Source of the DNA: Acetatifactor sp.
Lineage (GTDB): Bacteria > Bacillota > Clostridia > Lachnospirales > Lachnospiraceae
Direction: 5' to 3'
Assembly: GCA_022511425.1 (NCBI GenBank)
Contig: JAFLRO010000016.1
Location: 1 to 43,566 of the forward strand
Length of the DNA stretch: 43,566 bases
Of the stretch, positions 1 to 7,152 are shown one piece after another. The stretch's first letter is position 1; every line of letters starts with the position of its first letter. Under the pieces are notes generated by a model that was not told where the DNA came from, made no database searches, and was given only the letters and a program-made list of their open reading frames with translations. The position numbers and the translations under genes are program-made.

Positions 1-51
1 ACGCAGATATCCTGCCCCACGATATGATTTAGATAATCTATTTGATTGCAT
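1..51 (-). CDS. Probable serine recombinase, N-terminus only (runs off the left edge)
   Basis: Only 17 codons are in the window, reading MQSNRLSKSYRGAGYLR from an ATG at 51. A good Shine-Dalgarno (AGGAG, 6 bases upstream) fixes the start. The pattern of a short basic lead followed by a beta strand ending in YLR resembles the beginning of large serine recombinases of clostridial mobile elements, where YxRLS(K/R)ED usually follows; the catalytic serine lies outside the window, so this is an inference. It starts 42 bases downstream of the DUF6870 gene, a common partner of such recombinases, and is probably in the same operon. Confidence 0.45.
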   Translation of the reverse strand, partial: MQSNRLSKSYRGAGYLR

Positions 52-93
52 AAAACACTCCTGAATTTTCAGACATTATGTTATTTGTCTGAT

Positions 94-339
94 TTATAGA
101 CTCTCAATCAGTTCCTGTACTCTTTGTTTCAAGGTTGCTCCTTCTGTAAATGTAGATTTTACAATAACATCTCCCACCAGAAAACAATAGGGGTTTTTTA
201 CCTTTCTGATAAAGTCTGCCTTCCTATCAGTTTCATCTTTAGTTGCCATTTCCTTAAGCAATGGTTCTATATCAACCAGTTCTTCTTTTCGTACTGTGCG
301 GATATCCACTGCCTTTAGCCTTTCCCATTCATCATGCAT
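94..339 (-). CDS. DUF6870 family small protein
   Basis: An 81-residue protein with the pattern I associate with DUF6870: an N-terminal ERLKAVDIRTV segment, a middle helix, then FIRKVKNPYCFLVGDVIVKSTF and a C-terminal helix. Its function is unknown. Members are typically carried by integrated elements of Clostridia next to site-specific recombinases, and here a recombinase-like start follows 42 bases downstream. I place the start at 339, because GGAG lies 9 bases upstream of that ATG but directly abuts the alternative ATG at 348. It is probably expressed with the recombinase from the promoter at 397-425. Confidence 0.7.
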   Translation of the reverse strand: MHDEWERLKAVDIRTVRKEELVDIEPLLKEMATKDETDRKADFIRKVKNPYCFLVGDVIVKSTFTEGATLKQRVQELIESL

Positions 340-356
340 TCCATCCATCTCCGTGA

Positions 357-425
357 AACAAGCTGGTTATCACACTATATGATTACCAGCTTGTTCAATA
401 TAATATTGATTTTTTTCATTTGCAA
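357..425 (-). promoter_or_regulatory. Promoter and start-site hairpin of the DUF6870-recombinase operon
   Basis: On the minus strand, TTGCAA (420-425) and TATATT (397-402) are separated by exactly 17 bases. The predicted transcript starts at about 390 and immediately enters a hairpin with an 11-bp perfect stem (357-367 with 385-395). After one mismatch it gains 4 further pairs, leaving a 7-base loop. A perfect inverted repeat at the start site suits either an operator or an RNA hairpin just ahead of the ribosome-binding site. Confidence 0.5.
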
Positions 426-506
426 ATCATGCTATTCCTGTTTAAACTGCGACGACACTGTTTACAGAATTAAATTGACATTTTTCTTATACAATCTACA
501 TTTTTG

Positions 507-535
507 TTGTACTATGTTCTCTCGTTTGGTACAAT
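507..535 (+). promoter_or_regulatory. Promoter of the PemK/MazF-like gene
   Basis: TTGTAC (507-512) and TACAAT (530-535) are separated by 17 bases. Transcription would begin about 20 bases before the TTG start codon at 564. The promoter diverges from that of the DUF6870 operon. Confidence 0.5.
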
Positions 536-563
536 ACAATAAAAAAGGAAGGGAGTTTATTCT

Positions 564-1247
564 TTGAAACATCCAACAACATTTACTGATGTCAACCAGT
601 CTTATAAAGATATGACAGCCGTATTACAAAACCACTATTCCTGTATTGATCTGAATGATTCGGAGCAAATAAAGCTTGCTAACGAATATTACAAGTGGAC
701 AAAATTAAAGACTGACTTAATCATGAATGAAAAATCATTTCATATACCTATATCTGCTTTACCTAATACCATAAAACTTCCTTCTTTTCAATGGTTGAAA
801 CCCGAAAAACAATCCGTTATATCAAACTATTACAAACTTGATACCTCATCCCAACAATATGTTATTTCTGTCAAAAAAAGTTCTGTGCCTGAATCGGATG
901 TTGAATTGATTATGCGCTCTCTGGTACTGGTACGCAAAACAGTTATCTGGGTTGATTTTGGCTATAACATTGGTACAGAATTTGGCGGCAGACATCCAGC
1001 AATCATACTGAAAAACCTGAAGGATTCCCTTGTAGTCGTTCCTCTTTCCTCCCAAGAACCTAAGAAGATGGATTATAGCGTAAAAGTTGACAAAGTCTAT
1101 GGCTTTCCAGAAAAGCCCCGTTGGGCAAACGTGACACGGATTATTCAGATTAGTCTCTCCAGAGTCCATTTTGAAAAGATAGGCGATGTAAAACCTGCCG
1201 TAATGCAGGAAATCAGTGAAAAACTTAAATCCTGCGGTATTGTTTAA
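564..1247 (+). CDS. PemK/MazF-family protein with long N-terminal extension
   Basis: A 227-residue protein. The C-terminal ~100 residues read as a PemK/MazF fold: VIWVDFGYNIGTEFGGRHPAII at the start of the barrel, then VVVPLSS, then the WANVTRIIQISLSR strand pair. MazF toxins are ribosome-independent mRNA endonucleases of about 110 residues, so the first ~125 residues are extra; they are charged, partly helical and not recognised. The start is TTG at 564, with GGAAGGGAG about 9 bases upstream; the next ATG (codon 17) has no better site. No antitoxin gene adjoins it. It may be a toxin whose N-terminal part is self-regulatory, or a domesticated PemK-fold protein of the element. The family call is fairly secure; toxicity is not. 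Confidence 0.75.
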   Translation: MKHPTTFTDVNQSYKDMTAVLQNHYSCIDLNDSEQIKLANEYYKWTKLKTDLIMNEKSFHIPISALPNTIKLPSFQWLKPEKQSVISNYYKLDTSSQQYVISVKKSSVPESDVELIMRSLVLVRKTVIWVDFGYNIGTEFGGRHPAIILKNLKDSLVVVPLSSQEPKKMDYSVKVDKVYGFPEKPRWANVTRIIQISLSRVHFEKIGDVKPAVMQEISEKLKSCGIV

Positions 1248-1320
1248 CCTTTTTCTACATATCTTATATTGATTACAAAATCGTTTGACAACGCAGGCTC
1301 TTTATGTTAGTATGATGTTG

Positions 1321-1386
1321 TAAACGCAGGAGCAATCCTGGTAATTTTGTAACCGTGAAACCGTCATTTATGGCGGTTTCTTTTCG
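1321..1386 (+). ncRNA. Possible small RNA with its own promoter and terminator
   Basis: TTGACA at 1285-1290 is followed after 18 bases by TAGTAT (1309-1314), a plausible sigma-A promoter starting transcription near 1321. The next 65 bases hold a 5-bp hairpin closed by a GCAA tetraloop (1327-1340), then a 7-bp stem (1357-1363 with 1374-1380) followed by TTTTCGTTT, which looks like an intrinsic terminator. No ORF with a ribosome-binding site fits inside. It lies between the PemK-like gene and the apparent element end. It could alternatively be a gene-less remnant of a leader/attenuator. Confidence 0.4.
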
Positions 1387-1435
1387 TTTCGGGATATTTG
1401 AGAATAAGATAGGACTAAATCACAGAATCTGCTTC

Positions 1436-1693
1436 TTACACAAGCAATTCTTGACTTAGCCCTACTATAACTCCATCATCAAATGTCAATGCAATCTTCT
1501 TCACATCCTCTGCCCGATTGCCTACCGTGCTATCAACTGTAGAGGCCTCCCTGTCCACATCCGCTTCGACCTGCCCAGATGCCGCTACAGCACCTCCTCC
1601 ATTAGATGTATTTCCCCTCTGCTCCCACAGTCCTAAAAAAAGCAATCCCGCCACCAGATCAAATAACAGGATTGCTGTTTTCCATTTTTTCAC
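1436..1693 (-). pseudogene. Polysaccharide deacetylase, truncated after the TFDDG motif
   Basis: The 85 codons comprise a signal/anchor helix (about residues 6-23), a Ser/Gly/Ala/Val-rich spacer and then KKIALTFDDG, the first conserved motif of NodB-type polysaccharide deacetylases (carbohydrate esterase 4), which act on peptidoglycan or other GlcNAc polymers. In intact enzymes a Pro-His and about 180 more catalytic residues follow. Here the frame runs into an unrelated VIVGLSQELLV tail and stops, so the catalytic domain is missing. The start is a GTG at 1693. TATAAT sits just upstream, so the message would be nearly leaderless. The break coincides with the presumed edge of the mobile element to the left. 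Confidence 0.75.
1464..1474. other. Presumed chromosome/mobile-element junction
   Basis: Deacetylase homology ends at the GGA codon at 1472-1474, directly after two GAT codons. Everything to the left (small RNA, PemK-like gene, DUF6870, recombinase start) is accessory in character. Large serine recombinases commonly cross over at a GA dinucleotide, and the target here reads GATGATGGA on the minus strand. The exact boundary cannot be fixed without the other end of the element. Confidence 0.45.
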
Positions 1694-1735
1694 CCTAGAT
1701 TATACCCCACGATGTTTGTATACAACAATATATGC

Positions 1736-1774
1736 GGCCTGGGATGTACAATTCACTTCCACACATCCCAGGCC
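1736..1774. terminator. Strong hairpin downstream of the GH26 gene
   Basis: A perfect 12-bp GC-rich stem (1736-1747 with 1763-1774) lies 11 bases beyond the GH26 stop codon. The T-rich tail (TAGTTTTT) is on the plus-strand side, so termination would be more efficient rightward. For the leftward GH26 transcript the hairpin may instead act as a 3-prime-end protector. Confidence 0.55.
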
Positions 1775-1785
1775 ATAGTTTTTCG

Positions 1786-3378
1786 TCAATACACATTCGG
1801 CAATTCATCCAGTGTCAAAAAGAACTCACTATTATAAATCTTATACAGCGAATCCAGCGGCTGATTGTCCTTATCCGTCAGGTACTCCGTCGTCCAGACC
1901 ATAAAGAACAGCCAGTTTGCCCCTGCGTCCTTCATCTCCTGCTCGGTAGGAATCCTACCGCACTCATGGAATACAATGGGCATTCCTTCCGGCGCTACCT
2001 TCTCGCACTCTTCATAAAGCCGACCTTCCGCATTTCCTGCATAGCTATCGGCGCCCATTATATCCACATAAGCATCGCCGGGATACCACTCCGCCATGGT
2101 TCCTCCGTTACTGGAGTAACCATAGACCCATATTAAGTTATCCAGCCCCCAGTAATCGGTATATCTACTGTACATAAGCTGCCACAGCCTGATAAAATTG
2201 GCGCTGCCGCCCTTGCTCCACCAAAACCAGCCCCCGTCCAATTCATGGAAGGGTCTCCACAAAACTGGCACTCCTGCATCCTCCAGCTGCTGTAGGTAAG
2301 GCACTGCCCGATCCATGCCCGAAAGCAAGCTGTTATAGGTGTCAGAGCCTGGTACAAAAGCTTCCTCCCAATCGATATCATCTGCCAGGCATTCATCATA
2401 TCCGGAAGCAAAATCCGCACCTGTATGCCAGCAAATTGTGGGAATGCCTCCCCGCTCCCACCAGTCAGCGGCTCTGTCAACGACTCCCTGAAAGTCATTG
2501 TGTATGAAGTCCATCCCACGGATGGCAGGCAGCTTTCCTGTGTTTTTCTCCAGATAATTCATCTCATAGTCAGGAGATCCCATCCATGTGGACTCCATCT
2601 GTCCTGTCAGGCAGTACTTTCCGTCAATTTCCTGCAAATACGCATACAAAGCCTTTGCGTTTTCTATGGCGTTTTCATTTGACAGTTCCCCGCTATAAGT
2701 GTGAATGATCTGCTCATACTGCTCTATCTCCTCCACACACTCCTGCCACTCCTTCACCAAATCTTCCGTCACAAAATACAGCCCTGCGATACGGCCGCCG
2801 TTCCAGGCTCCCAGGGTCAATCTCTCCAATTTCTCAATGGAATCAATCCCGTACATCTCAGCAAGTTCATCCATCGTTACAATCACAACCCTCTCTCTTG
2901 CAGGATCAGACTTTGCCATAACATTGTCCGCCTGAACATTCTTTCCGGCGACATAGCCGCTCCAGCCCAAGACTCCCCAGCCCACATGGCTCTCGTCATC
3001 ACAGGCATATATTAAGGCCAATGCATCCTGACCATCTGCCTCTTTCATAAAAGACAGATTCGATGCATAATAACTTTGATTTGTTTTGCCTGAAAAAAGA
3101 AAGGTTCCTTTCTCGAAAATGGCCGTCTGTCTGGAGAGCTTTTCCTCATCCGTCAATTGGTTACGGACAAGGGGAGCTTCTTGAGGCGTCCAGACATCCA
3201 CCGTCTCTGTGGGATCTTCCTCCGGTATTATATCCTCCTGTGCAGGTGGCGTGGACTCCGGAACAGAGGGTTCCTCTGTGGGAAATGAAGACTCTGGAGC
3301 AGGCGATTCCTCTTTCTCCTTGCCGCATCCTGTGCATAATACCACGCATATTATCAGTAACAGTAACCCTTTTTTCAT
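1786..3378 (-). CDS. GH26 beta-mannanase-like surface lipoprotein
   Basis: A 530-residue lipoprotein. The signal peptide ends in the lipobox LCTGC (Cys18), followed by a Pro/Glu-rich linker to about residue 70. An N-terminal module at roughly 80-215 resembles a carbohydrate-binding domain. The GH26 barrel follows from about 235 to 530. WRPFHELDGGWFWW carries the acid/base Glu379 and VFHECGR the nucleophile Glu472, the expected GH26 pair; WHTG and the Trp-rich cleft also fit. GH26 enzymes mostly cleave beta-1,4-mannan internally. Surface anchoring and neighbouring mannose-6-phosphate isomerase, alpha-galactosidase and CE2-type esterase support galacto(gluco)mannan as substrate. It lies 93 bases after the ABC exporter genes and has a good AAAGGAG ribosome site. 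Some GH26 members have other specificities, so mannan is an inference. Confidence 0.85.
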   Translation of the reverse strand: MKKGLLLLIICVVLCTGCGKEKEESPAPESSFPTEEPSVPESTPPAQEDIIPEEDPTETVDVWTPQEAPLVRNQLTDEEKLSRQTAIFEKGTFLFSGKTNQSYYASNLSFMKEADGQDALALIYACDDESHVGWGVLGWSGYVAGKNVQADNVMAKSDPARERVVIVTMDELAEMYGIDSIEKLERLTLGAWNGGRIAGLYFVTEDLVKEWQECVEEIEQYEQIIHTYSGELSNENAIENAKALYAYLQEIDGKYCLTGQMESTWMGSPDYEMNYLEKNTGKLPAIRGMDFIHNDFQGVVDRAADWWERGGIPTICWHTGADFASGYDECLADDIDWEEAFVPGSDTYNSLLSGMDRAVPYLQQLEDAGVPVLWRPFHELDGGWFWWSKGGSANFIRLWQLMYSRYTDYWGLDNLIWVYGYSSNGGTMAEWYPGDAYVDIMGADSYAGNAEGRLYEECEKVAPEGMPIVFHECGRIPTEQEMKDAGANWLFFMVWTTEYLTDKDNQPLDSLYKIYNSEFFLTLDELPNVY

Positions 3379-3471
3379 ATACGCACTCCTTTCCGTTTAC
3401 TCAAAACTCACCATTTCACGCCATAGCTCACACGATATCGCACGTCATAGTGACATCTATTCCGCCTTGTC

Positions 3472-5268
3472 TTACTCAAACTGTGCATTATACAACCTTC
3501 TGTACACACCTCCACGCTCCATCAACTCCCGGTGAGTACCCTGCTCCACCACCTCACCGTCGTTAACCACCAGGATCAGGTCCGCATGCTCAATGGTGGA
3601 CAGCCTATGGGCAATCACAAAGCATGTCTTCCCCTCCATCAGCTTCAGCATTGCTTTCTGAATCTGGCGCTCCGTTCTGGTGTCCACATTGGAAGTAGCT
3701 TCGTCTAAGATCAGCATCCTGGCATCCAGCAGCATTGCTCTGGCAATGGTCAGCAGCTGTTTCTGACCCTTGGAGATATTGGTGCCCTCATCGGTAAGGA
3801 TGGTGTCGTAACCCTGGGGCAGCCGCTTGATAAAGGAGTGGATGTGGGCAGCTTTTGCCACTGCCTCCACTTCCTCTCTGGAAGCTCCCTCCTTCCCATA
3901 AGCCAGATTCTCATAAATGCTTCCGTAAAACAGCCAGGTGTCCTGGAGCACCATGGCATATGCCTGACGCAGGCTCCGTCTGGTCAATGTCTCCACCAGG
4001 CGACCATCCACCAGGATTTCTCCGCTCTTCGGATCGTAGAACCGCATCAGCAGATTGATCAGTGTGGTCTTTCCCGCACCGGTTGGGCCTACGATAGCGA
4101 TCAGTTTTCCCGGCTCGGCCCGGAAACTCAGATCGTGAATCACTGTCTTCTCCGGTACATATCCAAAACTTACATGCTTTATTTCTACATCCCCCCGCAC
4201 ATGGGAAAGCTCCACGGCTCCCTCAACATCCGCAGGTTCAGGCTCCTCCTCCAGCAGTCTGAACACCCTCTCAGCAGCTGCCAGCGCAGACTGAAGTTCA
4301 CTGACAATATTTGCCGCCTCATTGATAGGCCCGGAAAACTTCCGGGAGTACAATACAAAGGAGGAAATATTTCCTATGCTCATATGACCTGCCAGATACA
4401 GCAGCGCTCCAAACACGCTGATCAGTGACAGTGACAGGTTGTTGATAAAGTTCACACAGGGACCCACGATGCTGCCGTAGTACTCTGCCCTGTAGTAGGC
4501 ATCCACAGCTTCCTTGTTCTTCCCGTCAAAACGCTCCTGGGTATATGCTTCCCTGTTGTAAGCCTTCAATGTCTTCTGCCCGGTGATCATCTCCTCCACA
4601 AAACCGTTCATCTCGCCCAGCTTTGTGGAACGCTTTCTAAACAGTGGCCGGGTCTTTCCTGTAATATATCTGGTAGTGACTATGGACAGCGGCACTGTAA
4701 ATGCAAACACTAACACCAGCTGCGGTGATATGGTGATCATCATCACCAGAGCGCCCACCACTGTGATCACAGTAGTCAAAAGTTGTACCAAGTCATTAGA
4801 CAGAGAGGCATTCACCGTGTCGATGTCGTAGGAGATGCGGCTGATGATGTCTCCTGTCTGATGTACGTCAAAATATCCCACCGGCAATGTCATCAACTTC
4901 TCGAACACATCCTGCCGCATCCGGTACACTACCTTCCGGCTGATAGTCAACATCAGCACTTGCAATCCATAGGACATCCCGGCGCTGAGTACATAAAACC
5001 CAGCCATCCAGGCAGCATAGTAACCCACTACACCAAAGTCCACTTTTCCCTGTCCGGGCTCTATGGCACTGATGCACAGTCCCGTCAGCTTAGGACCGAT
5101 CAGGGCAAACAGGTTGCTGCCAAGAGTGCACAGAAATGCCAGCGCCAGCATCCACTTGTACTGAAGCAGGTATTTGCACAGATTGACAATCGTTCTTCCC
5201 GAATAACGCCGTCCATTCTCCGGTGCAAGAGGTTTAGTGTCTCCTGAGCGGAATTCTTTCCTGCTCAT
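3472..5268 (-). CDS. ABC exporter subunit (membrane and ATPase domains), canonical-site half
   Basis: A 598-residue type IV ABC half-transporter: six membrane helices over about residues 35-330, then a nucleotide-binding domain. Walker A is GPTGAGKT near residue 400. Walker B is LILDEATSNVD with the catalytic glutamate, and the switch histidine is present (VIAHR). The signature is degenerate (NISKGQ instead of LSGGQ). The gene overlaps the upstream half-transporter by 4 bases. Each partner lacks what the other supplies, the arrangement of heterodimeric exporters such as BmrCD or TM287/288. The cargo may be a drug, lipid or peptide; nothing nearby identifies it. Confidence 0.9.
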   Translation of the reverse strand: MSRKEFRSGDTKPLAPENGRRYSGRTIVNLCKYLLQYKWMLALAFLCTLGSNLFALIGPKLTGLCISAIEPGQGKVDFGVVGYYAAWMAGFYVLSAGMSYGLQVLMLTISRKVVYRMRQDVFEKLMTLPVGYFDVHQTGDIISRISYDIDTVNASLSNDLVQLLTTVITVVGALVMMITISPQLVLVFAFTVPLSIVTTRYITGKTRPLFRKRSTKLGEMNGFVEEMITGQKTLKAYNREAYTQERFDGKNKEAVDAYYRAEYYGSIVGPCVNFINNLSLSLISVFGALLYLAGHMSIGNISSFVLYSRKFSGPINEAANIVSELQSALAAAERVFRLLEEEPEPADVEGAVELSHVRGDVEIKHVSFGYVPEKTVIHDLSFRAEPGKLIAIVGPTGAGKTTLINLLMRFYDPKSGEILVDGRLVETLTRRSLRQAYAMVLQDTWLFYGSIYENLAYGKEGASREEVEAVAKAAHIHSFIKRLPQGYDTILTDEGTNISKGQKQLLTIARAMLLDARMLILDEATSNVDTRTERQIQKAMLKLMEGKTCFVIAHRLSTIEHADLILVVNDGEVVEQGTHRELMERGGVYRRLYNAQFE

Positions 5269-7052
5269 ACCAGCACCTCCTCTCCCGTAAAACCTGCCTC
5301 TACCCTCGCTGCATTGTCACCCATCTGGCTCTTTGCAATCTCCCGGTATAACTCACAGCTCTCCATCAGTTCCTCATGAGTCCCATAGCCGATGGGGGAA
5401 CCATCCTCCAGCACAAGGATATGGTCTGCATTTCGAATGGAACTGACCCGTTGGGCTACAATCACTAAGGTAGTGTCCTGATAATGCTCCCTGATACCCT
5501 GACGCAGACGGGCATCCGTCCGATAGTCCAAAGCGCTGGAGGAATCGTCCAGTATCAGGATCTCCGGTCTGGATGCCAGAGCCCTGGCAATCAATACGCG
5601 CTGCTTCTGCCCGCCGCTTAAGTTAGCACCTTTGATGTTAAGCGCTGCCGCTTCTTTCGCATCCCGATTTTCCACGAATTCACCGGCCTGAGCATAGACC
5701 AGCGCTTCCTGAACCTGCTCCCGGCTCATCTCTCTTCCCAATGTGACGTTGCCGGCAATGGTATCTTCAAAAATTGTGTCATTCTGAAATACCACTCCAA
5801 ATTTACTTTTCAGCTCTCCGGGGCCATAGCTGCGCACATCCCGGCCGGCCACCAGCACCTGCCCCTGATCAACATCATATAAGCGCATCAGCAAGTTGAT
5901 GATAGTGGATTTTCCCGAACCGATCTCCCCGATGATTCCCAGCGTTTCTCCCTTTTTGATAGAAAAGGACAGATCCTTAATATTGGGCTCTCCCTTCTTA
6001 AGATAAGAAAAATTCACGTGGTCGAAGCAGATTTCCGCATCGGAACTGACTGTACCTGTCAGCTGTGTAGGCACATCGTTACCCAAAACCGCCAAAATCT
6101 CCATATCCTCCTTGCACTCCAGCACCTCCCAGATACGTTTGCCGGAGGCGATGGCCTTGGACATGACCGTAAACATCTTTGCCAGCGACATCATGGCGTT
6201 GAGGATAATGGTAAAATACGTGGTGAAAGCCAATATCTTACCTACCTCTGTGGTTCCTGCATTCACCCGCCAGGCTCCCACCAGAATCACACCCACCAGC
6301 CCCAGATTCAGCAAGATATTCATGGACGGATCGATAACAGCCATGACCATGCCGTTTTTCCGCTCGCGCTCCACAACCTCCCGATTGATGCCACGGAATT
6401 TTTCCGTCTCATAGTCCGTCTTGGAGAGAGCCTTGATGACGCGAATACCCGAAATGTCCTCCCTGACCATGCGCACAAAACGGTCATTGGATTCCTGAAG
6501 TCCACTGTACATGGGAATACTGCGCTTGGAGACATAGACTGTGATAAATCCCAAAAGCGGCAGCACGGCTAACAGCACACATGCCATCACCGGATCCAGA
6601 GTAAAGGTGACGCATATCCCGCCAATCAGCAGAATCGGCGCTCTGACGCCCAGCCGCTGTGCCCTGCCCAGCATCTGGTGCATGTTGTAGGTATCCGAGG
6701 TCATTCTGGAAATCAGGGATGGCTTAGTAAAGAAATCCGTCCTGGCACTGGAAAGGCTCATGGTCTTTGAAAACAGATCATGACGGATGTTTTCCGTGGC
6801 GTCGCTGGCCACCTTGGAGGCCATTCTGTTGGCAATAATGTTGAAGGTCACTGCCAGCAGCGAACATAGGATCATCAAACCACCCCACGACAGCACAAGC
6901 CCCCTATCCTCCAGAGGAATTACGAAGTCAATGATATGTGCCAGGATATAAGGGATACCTAAATCCATGATAGTGCCGATGAACTTGATCACAAACCCTA
7001 TGCCCATCCTTGAAAAATAGGGTCGCAAATACCGCATTATTATTTGTTTCAT
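5265..7052 (-). CDS. ABC exporter subunit (membrane and ATPase domains), degenerate-site half
   Basis: A 595-residue partner of the following gene. Six membrane helices precede a nucleotide-binding domain with Walker A GEIGSGKST and an intact LSGGQKQR signature. Walker B reads LILDDSSSALD, so the catalytic Glu is Asp, and the switch His is Gln (VAQR). These are the standard substitutions of the inactive site in heterodimeric exporters: the intact signature here completes the active site formed with the Walker motifs of the partner. The ATG at 7052 is preceded by GGGGGA. The leader contains hairpins (7071-7119). No MarR/TetR regulator adjoins. Confidence 0.9.
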   Translation of the reverse strand: MKQIIMRYLRPYFSRMGIGFVIKFIGTIMDLGIPYILAHIIDFVIPLEDRGLVLSWGGLMILCSLLAVTFNIIANRMASKVASDATENIRHDLFSKTMSLSSARTDFFTKPSLISRMTSDTYNMHQMLGRAQRLGVRAPILLIGGICVTFTLDPVMACVLLAVLPLLGFITVYVSKRSIPMYSGLQESNDRFVRMVREDISGIRVIKALSKTDYETEKFRGINREVVERERKNGMVMAVIDPSMNILLNLGLVGVILVGAWRVNAGTTEVGKILAFTTYFTIILNAMMSLAKMFTVMSKAIASGKRIWEVLECKEDMEILAVLGNDVPTQLTGTVSSDAEICFDHVNFSYLKKGEPNIKDLSFSIKKGETLGIIGEIGSGKSTIINLLMRLYDVDQGQVLVAGRDVRSYGPGELKSKFGVVFQNDTIFEDTIAGNVTLGREMSREQVQEALVYAQAGEFVENRDAKEAAALNIKGANLSGGQKQRVLIARALASRPEILILDDSSSALDYRTDARLRQGIREHYQDTTLVIVAQRVSSIRNADHILVLEDGSPIGYGTHEELMESCELYREIAKSQMGDNAARVEAGFTGEEVLV

Positions 7053-7070
7053 GCTTTTTGTTTCCCCCGC

Positions 7071-7119
7071 AGGAAACCGGTCTGTAATCGCTTCATAACC
7101 CGGTTCGCGTAAGTTTCCT
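7071..7119 (-). promoter_or_regulatory. Hairpin leader ahead of the ABC exporter genes
   Basis: In the minus-sense transcript the 3-prime arm CCGGTTTCCT (7080-7071) can pair with an inner AACCGG (7105-7100), with AGGAAAC (7119-7113), or with parts of both. The structure lies 18 bases upstream of the exporter start codon and 34 bases downstream of the preceding stop. It could terminate the upstream operon or control translation of the exporter. No run of T follows directly, which argues against a simple terminator. Confidence 0.35.
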
Positions 7120-7152
7120 AAAAAAGGTAAAAAGTTAATTACTTATCAATTC

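Noticed and set aside
1786..3378. Secreted chitinase/other glycosidase interpretation of the lipoprotein
   Set aside because: The WRPFHEL and VFHECGR motifs with two correctly placed glutamates fit GH26 well.
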